Shown here: positions 1 to 8,357 of the stretch, in pieces
How positions within the stretch are numbered: the first letter of the stretch is position 1
How the letters are laid out: every line of letters starts with the position of its first letter
NCBI GenBank assembly: GCA_028683385.1
Contig: JAQUIJ010000006.1
Location: 248,001 to 312,000 of the forward strand
DNA: 64,000 bases
Direction: 5' to 3'
From: Prolixibacteraceae bacterium
Lineage (GTDB): Bacteria; Bacteroidota; Bacteroidia; Bacteroidales; Prolixibacteraceae
Notes under the pieces: generated by a model
Databases searched by the model: none
What the model saw: only the letters and a program-made list of their open reading frames with translations
What the model was told of the DNA's origin: nothing
Translations under genes and position numbers: made by a program

Positions 1-2
1 GG

Positions 3-938
3 GTCGGTCTGGATGGCACTATGTTTTCGCAACGCCCCGGTAAAGATGGCAAGCCGCTGCAATGGTTCAATTTGGGAGAATGGTCTGCTCCGGGAAAAAC
101 AGTTCCCGATAATATGGTCCACACGTTTTATTTCTGGCGGTGTGCCGATCTGACTGCAAAAACTGCACGGGCGATGCATAAAACCGACGAAGCCAACCAA
201 TATGCTGAACTTGCCGAACGGACAAGGGAGGCTTTTCATAAGAAATTCTACGACGAGAAAAATGGTACCTATGGAAGTGGTGGTGGAAATATTTTTGCCC
301 TGAAAATGGGAGTTCCTGCCGAACAGTATTTCAAAGTGGTTTCAGCGTTGAGAGCGGATATCAAAGCAAACGATGGCCATTTGGATACCGGTATTTTTGG
401 AACCCAGTTTTTCTTTGAGGTACTCTCGGAAAATGGAATGCACGATTTGGCTTATGAAGCCTTAAACAAACGGACAATGCCGAGCTTCGGTTACGGACTT
501 GCACAAGGCGCCACAACCACCTGGGAACAGTGGAACGGTGAAAACTCGCAAAACCACCCCATGTTTGGTGGTGGTTTGGTTTGGTTTTACCGGAAACTTG
601 CAGGTATGAATACCGACCCTGATCAGCCCGGTTACCGACACATCATTTTTAAACCGCAACCTGTTGCAGATCTTCAATACGTTACTTATTCGACAAACAC
701 ATCGTATGGTGAAGCCGGTATTAACTGGAAAAATAAAGATGGCAAATTTCTGATGGATATTGCGGTGCCGGTTGGCAGCAAAGCAACCGTTTTTGTTCCT
801 TCCGGAGATATCAAAAGTTTGAAAGAAAGCAGCCATCCGATCAAACAATCAAAAGGCGTGCATCTTGCTTCTACCGGAAAGGATACCATTGTACTTGATG
901 TGGAATCGGGAAAATATCAGTTCGAGGTCAACAAATAA
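3..938 (+). CDS. alpha-L-rhamnosidase, GH78 family (3' part only)
   Basis: The frame is open to the left edge, so the N-terminal part of the gene is missing. The roughly 312 visible residues match the C-terminal end of a GH78 (alpha/alpha)6 catalytic barrel plus the small C-terminal beta-sandwich. Typical segments are GIFGTQFFFEVLSENG, the TTTWEQWNGE segment (GH78 enzymes carry conserved acidic residues here), SQNHPMFGGGLVWFYRKLAG and PDQPGYRHIIFKPQP. GH78 enzymes remove terminal alpha-L-rhamnose from pectin (rhamnogalacturonan), ulvan-like or glycosidic substrates. The last 80 residues are a beta-rich cap. It is probably periplasmic or surface exposed, but the signal peptide lies outside the window. 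No terminator is visible; a REP-like palindrome follows at 1046. Confidence 0.85.
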   Translation, partial: VGLDGTMFSQRPGKDGKPLQWFNLGEWSAPGKTVPDNMVHTFYFWRCADLTAKTARAMHKTDEANQYAELAERTREAFHKKFYDEKNGTYGSGGGNIFALKMGVPAEQYFKVVSALRADIKANDGHLDTGIFGTQFFFEVLSENGMHDLAYEALNKRTMPSFGYGLAQGATTTWEQWNGENSQNHPMFGGGLVWFYRKLAGMNTDPDQPGYRHIIFKPQPVADLQYVTYSTNTSYGEAGINWKNKDGKFLMDIAVPVGSKATVFVPSGDIKSLKESSHPIKQSKGVHLASTGKDTIVLDVESGKYQFEVNK

Positions 939-1045
939 CTAACTCCGTTGATCGAAGCGTCATGATGAATTTGTTTCGGCATCTAAATAGATGGAATAAG
1001 ATATTATCAAATTTATTGACGATTTTATTTATTTCAGAATATTGG

Positions 1046-1074
1046 CCTTTGCGTTGGTTTTAGCCAACGGACAT
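1046..1074 (+). repeat. REP-like palindrome, family A copy 1
   Basis: Divergent copy of the family A element. It keeps the frame CCTTTG, hairpin with a central TTTAG, then ACGGACAT. The stem is GCGTTGGT against GCCAACGG with a G-T wobble, and its bases differ from the stems of copies 2-4. Confidence 0.5.
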
Positions 1075-1163
1075 CTGATTTTGTAAAATAGTTTCTTTTA
1101 ATTACCTGAAATATCTTTGTTTATCATTATTTTTAGTAGTCAATAAACTCAGAACCTGACCTT

Positions 1164-1634
1164 ATGGATTTTTTTGAACTGCGTGGGAAATTGATCATCA
1201 CGGAAAGAAAAATCAATGATATCAATACCATCATATCAAAAATGGAAACTCGACTAAATGCGTTGAATGCCCGAATCACAAAAATGGATAATGGAGTAAC
1301 TTTCTCCAGATCAAAATTGCATTCCAAATTAGGCACTCTAATTACAAGGTACGAATCGCTTGGATTTATGAGGGAAGGGAAAGTTGACTTCTTCAAAGAA
1401 AGCCATTCTCTTAAAATTAGTTGGACAGTTAAACTTGACAGTCTTTATTTTTTTAGTTTATGTTGTTCTATAGTTGCGGCAACATTGATAAGCTTATATG
1501 AGAATACTGAATTGGTTATCACGGTAAGCATTGGAATCCTATTTTTTCTGATGTTTGTCTTCATAGGAATAGTGTTTATCAAAGCTCAATTGAATGATTT
1601 GATAAATTCGAGTGTTTATTGGAACTATTATTAG
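1164..1634 (+). CDS. unknown coiled-coil protein with two C-terminal membrane helices
   Basis: No family was recognised. The 156-residue product begins with a charged, helix-forming stretch (about residues 12-42) with heptad-like spacing of Ile, Leu and Met, followed by a basic linker. Two hydrophobic segments follow at about 93-112 and 116-139, joined by a short loop (LYENTEL). It has no signal peptide, so the N-terminal helix is probably cytoplasmic and the protein a small inner-membrane anchor (inference). The gene is richer in A+T than its glycoside hydrolase neighbours and is bracketed by family A palindromes (1046; 1642-1746), which suggests a separately acquired monocistronic unit. A shorter open frame on the other strand at 1133-1396 is less convincing. 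Confidence 0.55.
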   Translation: MDFFELRGKLIITERKINDINTIISKMETRLNALNARITKMDNGVTFSRSKLHSKLGTLITRYESLGFMREGKVDFFKESHSLKISWTVKLDSLYFFSLCCSIVAATLISLYENTELVITVSIGILFFLMFVFIGIVFIKAQLNDLINSSVYWNYY

Positions 1635-1641
1635 TTTCAGA

Positions 1642-1746
1642 ATGTCCGTCAGCTAAAGCAGACGGCAAAGGATATTATCTCATTGATGATTCACACCATT
1701 ATATCAGGGCAGTAATCCTTTGCCGTTCACTTTAGTGAACGGACAT
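1642..1746. repeat. inverted pair of REP-like palindromes, family A copies 2 and 3
   Basis: Copy 2 (1642-1671) reads ATGTCCGTC...GACGGCAAAGG, the inverted orientation of copy 3 (1717-1746, CCTTTGCCGTTCACTTTAGT onward to ACGGACAT). Each copy is itself a hairpin: copy 3 has a perfect 9-bp stem CCGTTCACT/AGTGAACGG around TT, and copy 2 has the same layout with different stem bases and one mismatch. Together they form a head-to-head pair like a bacterial interspersed mosaic element, between two convergent genes, where it may also act as a bidirectional transcription stop. Confidence 0.7.
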
Positions 1747-1759
1747 AAGCCAATCAAGC

Positions 1760-3862
1760 TTATTTCACCTCCACTTCTTTCCCCATCTCCGATCTTCCGG
1801 TTTCTCCCAACGCTTCAATCGAAAAATAATAAGTCGTGCCTTTATCCAGTCCACGGAAGTTATAGCTGGTTTCGCCGTTTACGGTAATGCAGTTGTATTG
1901 TTTACCTGGCGCAACGCCGTACCAAATGTTATAGCCATACGCGCGGGCTGAGGAGCTCCAACTGATTTGAGCATTGCGCGGATCGGCTGCAGAGCGGTTC
2001 ACCTTAAAATTGCTGACTTGCGCTGGTTTTTCGCCTTTGGCAAATCCAAATACCCTGAAATCGCTGATGGCAAACGAGCCGGTAGGCATGTGTATGTTTT
2101 CGATTTTCAGGAAACGTGTGTTGACAGGCTTCTGCAGTTCCACATAGTCGTGCGGCACATCGCGGTCGTTATCGCTTTTATCCACCAATAGCGTCCAGTT
2201 TTGGCCGTCAACCGATTGGGATATGCGGTACTGGTGGTACAAATCCATCGCCTTGTTGTGCTGAAAAGCCTTGTGGTCGTAATAATTGATTTGCAAAGCA
2301 TGAACTTCTTTCACTTCGCCCAAATCCATTTGCAGCCATTCACCCGGATTGCCGGTTTTGGCTGCCCAATAAGTCCGCATGTTTTCGTCCGATGCATTTT
2401 TGGCCACAAAATCGCCATCAGTAGAAGAAACGGTGACAGGTTTATGGTAGGAGAGGAGCATCCATCCGGAGAAAGTTCCGTTGCGGTGGTAGGTGGTTTG
2501 TGATGGCGTCAGGCAAGGGTAATCGCCGTATCCGGTTGAGGCGTACATCGTTCCATCTTCGTCGAACCCGGCAGGGTAAATGCCAATGCGCCGTTCGAAT
2601 TTATATTTCAGAGATAACATGCAGGTAGCCACATGCCAGTAATTTCCGTTGTTATCAGCGAATGTTCCGCCATGACCAGCCCCTTGTACAAAACCGCCGG
2701 GCTTGTACGAAAATGGATTGTGCTTTTGGTAGGTGAACGGCCCCAGCGGGTTGTCTGCTACATAAACGCCATCAGCATACACCTTAAATTCGGTTCCGGG
2801 AGCGCCATACTGGAAATAATATTTCCCGTTGTGTTTGTTCATAAAACTGCCTTCGGTAAAGGGCGCCAGCGTGGTGCTGTCGTCGTTATTCATGCCAAAA
2901 CGTTCCCAGCCGTGTAGCTCGGGTTTCAGCATCGTTACGTCGATAATTTTGCTTTTCGGGTAAAAGTTGCTGCGGTTCAGCTCAACGGCTTTCAGCGGAA
3001 ACTCGTTGCTCGATCCGTAATACATATACAAACGTTGGTCATCATCGAGGAAAAATCCCGGATCCCAGAATGGCAGCGAAACCGATTCGATTTTTCGTTT
3101 AAAGCGGCCGCTTTTCGGATCGGTACTATACCAAACAGGCAAACCGCGGTAAGTCGACCCGGTGTAAAACAGCGTGTCGCCGCTCACATAAGCCGCCGGT
3201 GCACACTGGTCATCGTCGGTTGGCGTACGCTGGAAACTGGCATACACAAATTCCCAATGGCTTAAATCTTTCGAAACATGAAATCCGCCCTGGTTGGTTG
3301 AGAATAGGAAATATTCGCCTTTGTAATTGACTAGCATCGGGTCGGCCGAAGAGCGGAATGACCCATTTGTCTTCACATTGTTGTTATACGGCTCGAAATT
3401 GTAGCTGATGTTTACTGGGTTGCAAAAGGTTTTCGGGTGATCATTTTTTGAATCGAACCATTCCGTTGCTCTGGCTTTTTCTGCTTTTACTGAAGTTGGT
3501 TTCTGCGGATTCAGCTTGATGTCGACTTTACTTCCGAGACCTTTTAGATTCACATATGACATTTCCATTCCGGGATAATACACCACCATGATTGTGTCGC
3601 TGTAATCGGGGATTCGGTACATCCCATTCGAATCGGTATTGTCGTGTGCAGGACTGTATTGGTACATGACTGTTGCACCTTCGAGCGGTTTCCCATCGGG
3701 ACCTGTGATTTGCCCCGTGCGGAATTTCTTCTTTTTTACCGTTATGGTATAATCACTTACCTGCCCCTTCACCACGATAACACTGTCTTCTTGTTCCTGA
3801 GCTTTTGCCTGAAAAACAAAAAGGATGGAATAAATTAAAAGAAGAAGAGTTAGGTTTTTCAT
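1760..3862 (-). CDS. GH43 family glycoside hydrolase with F5/8C and fibronectin III modules
   Basis: Secreted or periplasmic enzyme of 700 residues. In order: a signal peptide (about 1-21, ending in AKAQ); a carboxypeptidase-regulatory-like beta domain (about 50-118, GQITGPDGKPLEGATV); a GH43 five-bladed propeller (about 145-450); an F5/8C/CBM32-type domain (about 465-605, WLQMDLGEVKEVHALQI); and a fibronectin III domain (about 610-700). The three expected acidic residues are visible: D174 in SSADPM (base), D267 in FWDPGFF (pKa modulator) and E337 in FTEGS (acid). GH43 enzymes act on beta-xylosides, alpha-L-arabinofuranosides or related sugars; the exact substrate cannot be read here. It lies 97 bp downstream of the GH3 gene on the same strand, probably in one transcript. 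Confidence 0.85.
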   Translation of the reverse strand: MKNLTLLLLIYSILFVFQAKAQEQEDSVIVVKGQVSDYTITVKKKKFRTGQITGPDGKPLEGATVMYQYSPAHDNTDSNGMYRIPDYSDTIMVVYYPGMEMSYVNLKGLGSKVDIKLNPQKPTSVKAEKARATEWFDSKNDHPKTFCNPVNISYNFEPYNNNVKTNGSFRSSADPMLVNYKGEYFLFSTNQGGFHVSKDLSHWEFVYASFQRTPTDDDQCAPAAYVSGDTLFYTGSTYRGLPVWYSTDPKSGRFKRKIESVSLPFWDPGFFLDDDQRLYMYYGSSNEFPLKAVELNRSNFYPKSKIIDVTMLKPELHGWERFGMNNDDSTTLAPFTEGSFMNKHNGKYYFQYGAPGTEFKVYADGVYVADNPLGPFTYQKHNPFSYKPGGFVQGAGHGGTFADNNGNYWHVATCMLSLKYKFERRIGIYPAGFDEDGTMYASTGYGDYPCLTPSQTTYHRNGTFSGWMLLSYHKPVTVSSTDGDFVAKNASDENMRTYWAAKTGNPGEWLQMDLGEVKEVHALQINYYDHKAFQHNKAMDLYHQYRISQSVDGQNWTLLVDKSDNDRDVPHDYVELQKPVNTRFLKIENIHMPTGSFAISDFRVFGFAKGEKPAQVSNFKVNRSAADPRNAQISWSSSARAYGYNIWYGVAPGKQYNCITVNGETSYNFRGLDKGTTYYFSIEALGETGRSEMGKEVEVK

Positions 3863-3959
3863 CGCGGTTAATTTGAAAATGGGACAGGATGATAGAATTT
3901 GGAGACCGGAAATGGAAGATTTTTCGTTCTCCCTTTTCCGGTTTCCGTTCTTCTGGTTC

Positions 3960-6257
3960 TTATTTCAGTATAAAACCGGCTTCGAGCGTTTGAGCTGAAC
4001 TGGTTCCAACAAATACTTTGAAATCACCTGGTTCGCTAACGAATTTCAGGTCGCTGTTATAGAAACGCAGGTCTTTTTCAGTCAAGGAGAACTCAATGGT
4101 GCGGGTTTCGCCTTTTTTCAGGAATACTTTCTGGAAACCTTTCAGTTCCTTTACCGGACGGGTTACGCTGCCAACCATGTCGCGGATATATAGTTGAACA
4201 ACTTCGGCTCCATCGTAGTTTCCAGAGTTAGTCAGGTCAACCGAAACTTTAAGTTCGCCAGTAGCCGTCAGGCTTGAATCAGATAATTTCAGGTTTTTGT
4301 AATCGAAAGTGGTATAGCTCAAGCCGAATCCAAATGGGAACAACGGATCATTCGAAACGTCGAGGTAATTCGAACGGAATTTCGAGAACCATTTGCCTTC
4401 AGGAAGTGGTCGCCCGGTGTTTTTGTGGTTGTAATAAAGTGGAATCTGTCCAACATTCTGCGGGAACGTGGAGCTCAGTTTCCCTGATGGGTTGACTTTT
4501 CCCAACAACACGTCAGCTATCGCATCGCCGGCTTCAGTTCCTCCAAACCATACATTCAGGATAGCCGGAACATTGGCCTTTTCCCAATTGATGGTCAGTG
4601 GGCGGCCTGTAAACAAAACCATTACGACAGGTTTTCCGGTTGCAAGCAAAGCTTCCAGCAATTCTTTCTGGTTCTCCGGAAGACTGATATCCGATCGGCT
4701 GGCGCATTCGCCACTCATTTCGGCCGATTCGCCAACAGCGGCTATCACCACATCCGACTTGCGTGCTGCGGCGACGGCTTCAGCAATCATTTGTTTTTGT
4801 GAGCGGTTGTCCCATTTCGTCGGTTTGCCAAAGATGCTGATCCGCGCATCAAGTTGAGGATCGCCCACCACGTTGGTTCCTTTGGCGTAAATAATATTGG
4901 CTTCAGTTCCAACTGCATTTTTTAATCCATCGAGCAACGAAACCGATTTCGCGAAATCGCCAGCCACACTCCATGTTCCTGGCATGTTCTCGCGATTGTC
5001 AGCCAGTGGGCCAACCAATGCAATGGTTTTTTTATTCAGAAGTGGTAAAATCTGCTTATCGTTTTTCAACAAAACAAAAGTTTGAGCTGCAATTTCACGG
5101 GCAGCTTGTCGGTTTTCAGGAGTGAAAACTTCTGATTTCGCACGGTTTACATCGCAATATCGATATGGATCGTCGAACAAACCAAGTTTGTATTTGGCTT
5201 CCAGAATCCGCCGGCAAGCTTGATCAATTTCCTGCTGAGTTACTTTCCCTTCATCAAGCGATTCTTTCAAGGTACCAAGAAATCCGTCGGCTACCATATC
5301 CATATCGACACCGGCTTTTAGCGCCAAAGCAGATACTTCTTTCAGGTTACCCATACCATGATCAACCATTTCCAGAATACCGGTGTAATCAGTGACAACA
5401 AATCCGTTGAACCCCCATTGATTGTGCAACAAATCGGTTAACAGCCATTTATTCCCGGTTGCCGGAATACCATCAATTTCGTTAAACGATGCCATAACGC
5501 TGCCTGCCCCTGCATCGATAGCCGCTTTGTATGGAGGCAAATATTCGTTATACATGCGAATACGGCTCATATCGGTTGTGTTGTAATCGCGGCCTGCTTC
5601 AGCAGCTCCATACAAAGCAAAATGTTTGACACAGGCCAAGATGGTGTTGTTCTTCGTCAGGTCATCGCCTTGATAACCTTTTACCATGGCCTGTGCGATT
5701 TGTGAGCCCAGATAGGTATCTTCTCCTGAACCTTCGGAAACACGGCCCCAGCGTGGGTCGCGGGCAATGTCGACCATCGGTGAAAAGGTCCAGCAAATCC
5801 CGTCAGCACTGGCTTCCTGCGAAGCAATGCGAGCACTTTTCTCAATCAGAGACATGTCCCAGCTACACGACATACCGAGCGGAATCGGGAAAACAGTCTG
5901 GTAACCGTGAATCACATCCATCCCAAAAAGAAGTGGAATCTTCAGGCGGCTTTGTTCTACTGCGATTTGCTGTACGGCACGGATTTTTTCGGCTGATTTG
6001 ATGTTGAAAAGTCCGCCGACCTTACCTTCTTTGATTTTTTCGGTAATGTTATTGTTGCTTCCTGCACCGGTAATAATGTCGCCGGAGGCAGGGAGGTTGA
6101 GCTGACCTAGTTTTTCTTCTAGGGTCATTTTACCCATCAGGTCGTCAATAAAGGCGGTCATTTTCTGGTCTCCGCCGGAGTTTGATTGCTGATTGCAAGA
6201 CAATAATATAGCTGCCAAAACAGCAATCAAAATCAACAAGTTTGTTGGTTTTTTCAT
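3960..6257 (-). CDS. bglX: GH3 beta-glucosidase/beta-xylosidase, BglX type lipoprotein
   Basis: The product has 765 residues. A lipoprotein signal (LLS-C21) is followed by the GH3 N-terminal TIM barrel (about 35-360), the alpha/beta sandwich (about 395-620) and a C-terminal fibronectin-like domain (about 665-760). The nucleophile is expected at D290 in GFVVTDY, with the sugar-binding KHF at 211-213 and the DPRWGR segment at 167-172. GH3 enzymes of this length remove terminal beta-glucose or beta-xylose from oligosaccharides in the periplasm. It is the first gene of a minus-strand pair with the GH43 enzyme, a natural partnership for xylo- or gluco-oligosaccharides. The symbol follows the best-known relative; substrate preference is inference. 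Confidence 0.9.
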   Translation of the reverse strand: MKKPTNLLILIAVLAAILLSCNQQSNSGGDQKMTAFIDDLMGKMTLEEKLGQLNLPASGDIITGAGSNNNITEKIKEGKVGGLFNIKSAEKIRAVQQIAVEQSRLKIPLLFGMDVIHGYQTVFPIPLGMSCSWDMSLIEKSARIASQEASADGICWTFSPMVDIARDPRWGRVSEGSGEDTYLGSQIAQAMVKGYQGDDLTKNNTILACVKHFALYGAAEAGRDYNTTDMSRIRMYNEYLPPYKAAIDAGAGSVMASFNEIDGIPATGNKWLLTDLLHNQWGFNGFVVTDYTGILEMVDHGMGNLKEVSALALKAGVDMDMVADGFLGTLKESLDEGKVTQQEIDQACRRILEAKYKLGLFDDPYRYCDVNRAKSEVFTPENRQAAREIAAQTFVLLKNDKQILPLLNKKTIALVGPLADNRENMPGTWSVAGDFAKSVSLLDGLKNAVGTEANIIYAKGTNVVGDPQLDARISIFGKPTKWDNRSQKQMIAEAVAAARKSDVVIAAVGESAEMSGECASRSDISLPENQKELLEALLATGKPVVMVLFTGRPLTINWEKANVPAILNVWFGGTEAGDAIADVLLGKVNPSGKLSSTFPQNVGQIPLYYNHKNTGRPLPEGKWFSKFRSNYLDVSNDPLFPFGFGLSYTTFDYKNLKLSDSSLTATGELKVSVDLTNSGNYDGAEVVQLYIRDMVGSVTRPVKELKGFQKVFLKKGETRTIEFSLTEKDLRFYNSDLKFVSEPGDFKVFVGTSSAQTLEAGFILK

Positions 6258-6412
6258 GTTTTATGGTTTAAATCTTGTTTTTATTGTGGTAAGTACAAAT
6301 ATGAACATTATCTCATTCTCGTCCAACACGAAATTATCTTTCTTCTACTTTTACTGATGACAAATTTGATTAAAATCCCATTGTAACTTTACTCCTGTTT
6401 TTAAGAGATCAT

Positions 6413-6420
6413 TACCTTTG
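6413..6420 (+). promoter_or_regulatory. candidate Bacteroidota promoter (-7 box TACCTTTG)
   Basis: TACCTTTG matches the TAnnTTTG -7 consensus of Bacteroidota, with a T-run (GTTTTTAAG) about 20 bp upstream that could serve as the -33 box. It lies 66 bp before the hexapeptide-protein gene. Assigned by pattern only. Confidence 0.4.
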
Positions 6421-6485
6421 GGCAAAGCACTTTTATTCTAAAAACAGTTAATGTTTGATATGTTGATTTTAACTTCTGACTAAAA

Positions 6486-7097
6486 ATGATAAAAACTGAT
6501 GATTTCATAAACGAATTCTCCCTGATCTTTCCTGATCAGAAGCATTTGCAGCCATGGGAAATTACCGACAAACTGAAGGAAATTATTCAGAAACGTTTAC
6601 TACAACTTGGCGACGACTATGAAATTAACGAAGGTGTTGCTGTTCACAAAACGGCGGTCGTTGAGAGCGGAGCTGTGTTGAAAAGCCCTGCTATTGTTGG
6701 CCCAAATTGTGTGGTTGGGGCAAATGCCTATTTCCGAGAAGGCGTTTATCTGGATCAATCGGTTAAAATAGGTCCTGGTTGCGAAATTAAAAACAGCATT
6801 ATTTGTTCCGGAACGGCCATTGCCCATTTCAATTACATTGGAAACAGCATCATTGGGCGAAATGTGAATTTTGAAGCAGGCTCTATTGCAGCAAACCATT
6901 ACAACGAAAGGGTTTCGAAGCGGATTTCCGTTTTGTACCAATCGGAAGTTATTGATACCGGGGTGGAAAAATTTGGATCTTTAGTAGGAGACCACTCTAA
7001 AATTGGGGCGAATGCCGTTTTATCGCCCGGAACAATCCTCGAAAAAAACAGCATTGTGAAAAGGCTCGAACTGGTTGAGCAATATAAAACGGAATAA
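6486..7097 (+). CDS. left-handed beta-helix (hexapeptide repeat) acyl/nucleotidyltransferase-like protein
   Basis: The product has 203 residues. After about 60 helical residues, a run of hexapeptide turns (AVVESGAVLKSPAIVGPNCV, then GPGCEIKNSIICSG) forms a left-handed parallel beta-helix, as in the C-terminal half of GlmU-type sugar-1-phosphate nucleotidyltransferases and in LpxA-like acyltransferases. The nucleotidyltransferase Rossmann domain is absent, so this is a stand-alone beta-helix protein; an N- or O-acetyltransferase role is plausible but unproved. A GNAT acetyltransferase gene starts two bases after its stop, so the two are translationally close and probably co-transcribed. Confidence 0.75.
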   Translation: MIKTDDFINEFSLIFPDQKHLQPWEITDKLKEIIQKRLLQLGDDYEINEGVAVHKTAVVESGAVLKSPAIVGPNCVVGANAYFREGVYLDQSVKIGPGCEIKNSIICSGTAIAHFNYIGNSIIGRNVNFEAGSIAANHYNERVSKRISVLYQSEVIDTGVEKFGSLVGDHSKIGANAVLSPGTILEKNSIVKRLELVEQYKTE

Positions 7098-7099
7098 GA

Positions 7100-7621
7100 A
7101 TGGAAAGTATTGAAATTGAAAGAGTAACATTAGCTCATATTGAGCAACTGCAACAGATAGGCAGACAGACCTTCATTGAAACATTTTCGGAAATAAATAC
7201 CGAAGAAAATATGACTAAATACCTGGATGAAAGTTTCAACATCAGCAGATTGACTACTGAAATTCAGAATATGAATTCAGAATTTTACTTTGCTCTCATT
7301 GATGCAAAAGTCGTAGGCTATTTAAAAATTAATCGTGGCGATGCTCAAACCGAGTTGAAAAACGACAACACGCTTGAACTAGAACGGATATATGTTTTGA
7401 ACGAATTTCACGGGAAAAAAGTTGGGCAAGTTCTATTTAATAAAGCTTTTCAAATAGCAGAACAAAGCAAGGTTGACTATTTATGGCTTGGTGTTTGGGA
7501 AGAAAATCACAAAGCATTAAAATTTTATTCAAAAAATGGGTTTACAGCTTTCAATAAACACATGTTTGTATTAGGCGATAGTATTCAAACAGATATTATG
7601 ATGAAACTTCAGATCTCTTAA
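7100..7621 (+). CDS. GNAT family N-acetyltransferase
   Basis: The product has 173 residues and the GNAT fold. The acetyl-CoA-binding motif A region is LERIYVLNEFHGKKVGQVLF (about 95-115), with the R/Q-x-x-G-x-G/A pattern relaxed to GKKVGQ; the C-terminal NGFTAFNKHMFVLGD strand completes the fold. The family transfers an acetyl group from acetyl-CoA to an amine. The overall pattern (EFYFALIDAKVVGYLKINRG) resembles the spermine/spermidine or diamine branch, but the substrate is unknown. It starts immediately after the hexapeptide protein gene. Confidence 0.8.
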   Translation: MESIEIERVTLAHIEQLQQIGRQTFIETFSEINTEENMTKYLDESFNISRLTTEIQNMNSEFYFALIDAKVVGYLKINRGDAQTELKNDNTLELERIYVLNEFHGKKVGQVLFNKAFQIAEQSKVDYLWLGVWEENHKALKFYSKNGFTAFNKHMFVLGDSIQTDIMMKLQIS

Positions 7622-7697
7622 ATTGTATCTCATGATATTATAGTCTAAATGCGGCATTAACACTTATAATAATCCTTATTTAATCGGTTAATAAATC

Positions 7698-8147
7698 ATG
7701 AATAAAGAAATCACCATCGCTTGCATAACTGATTTGCCCGAACTCGTGGTGTTGCTGAATGACCTGTTTACTCAGGATATTGAGTTTGTACCTGATTGGG
7801 AAAAGCAAAAGAACGGGCTTGAAGCCATAATAAACAATTCCGAAATTGGTGAAATCCTTGTGCTGAAAGGCGATGGCAAGATTTTAGGGATGGTTAGTTT
7901 GCTTTACAGCGTTAGCACTGCATTAGGCGGAAAAGTCGCCACTCTGGAGGACATGATTATTCATCAGGATTACCGCAAACAAGGACTGGGCAAGGAATTA
8001 CTCGGTGAAGCCATCCGTTTTTCGAAAGAACGGAACTGCTTGCGATTAACCCTATTGACTGATTTTAATAATGATGCTGCAATTAGCTTCTACCAACAGT
8101 TTGAATTCAAAAAGTCGGATATGATACCGATGAGGTTGGTGTTCTGA
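7698..8147 (+). CDS. GNAT family N-acetyltransferase
   Basis: Small 149-residue GNAT protein. The acetyl-CoA site is visible as LEDMIIHQDYRKQGLGKELL (about 90-110; the QGLG matches the Q-x-x-G-x-G/A motif), followed by CLRLTLLTDFNNDAAISFYQ and FEFKKSDMIPMRL, the usual motif B end. The substrate is unknown. It is 76 bp after the previous acetyltransferase and is followed by a strong intrinsic terminator at 8168-8201, so the three-gene block 6486-8147 probably ends here. Confidence 0.8.
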   Translation: MNKEITIACITDLPELVVLLNDLFTQDIEFVPDWEKQKNGLEAIINNSEIGEILVLKGDGKILGMVSLLYSVSTALGGKVATLEDMIIHQDYRKQGLGKELLGEAIRFSKERNCLRLTLLTDFNNDAAISFYQQFEFKKSDMIPMRLVF

Positions 8148-8167
8148 TTAGAGAATTTTACCTGTAA

Positions 8168-8201
8168 AAAAGCCGCCTCAATTCCCTTTGAGGCGGCTTT
8201 T
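8168..8201 (+). terminator. intrinsic terminator after the GNAT gene
   Basis: Perfect 14-bp stem (AAAAGCCGCCTCAA / TTGAGGCGGCTTTT) with a 6-nt loop and T-rich 3' side. It has A-runs on its 5' side, so it could also work on the minus strand. Confidence 0.85.
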
Positions 8202-8205
8202 CTTT

Positions 8206-8238
8206 ACTGAGCGGGTGACTCAAAGTCACCCGCTCAGT
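8206..8238. repeat. 15-bp-arm palindrome, family B copy 1
   Basis: Perfect inverted repeat ACTGAGCGGGTGACT / AGTCACCCGCTCAGT with a 3-nt loop (CAA), directly behind the GNAT terminator. A close relative lies at 30600-30636. It has no T-run of its own, so a REP-like element is a better reading than a second terminator. Confidence 0.65.
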
Positions 8239-8316
8239 CTTTGTTTGCAATCGGGTGTGTAAATTCAGGACTTGCCGGCAAAGAAAATTTACAATCTTGT
8301 TCAGAGTCAGACCTAT

Positions 8317-8343
8317 CCTTTGCCGTTCACTTTAGTGAACGGA
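8317..8343 (+). repeat. REP-like palindrome, family A copy 4
   Basis: Identical to copy 3 over 27 bases, including the perfect 9-bp stem CCGTTCACT/AGTGAACGG; the ending differs (GGATGC instead of GGACAT). It lies just before the 3' end of the transglutaminase-type gene on the minus strand. Confidence 0.7.
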
Positions 8344-8357
8344 TGCGATGCAAGAAA

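Noticed and set aside
3905-3942. Hairpin ACCGGAAA/TTTCCGGT between the GH3 and GH43 genes
   Set aside because: No T-run follows on the minus strand, so a terminator inside the pair is not supported.
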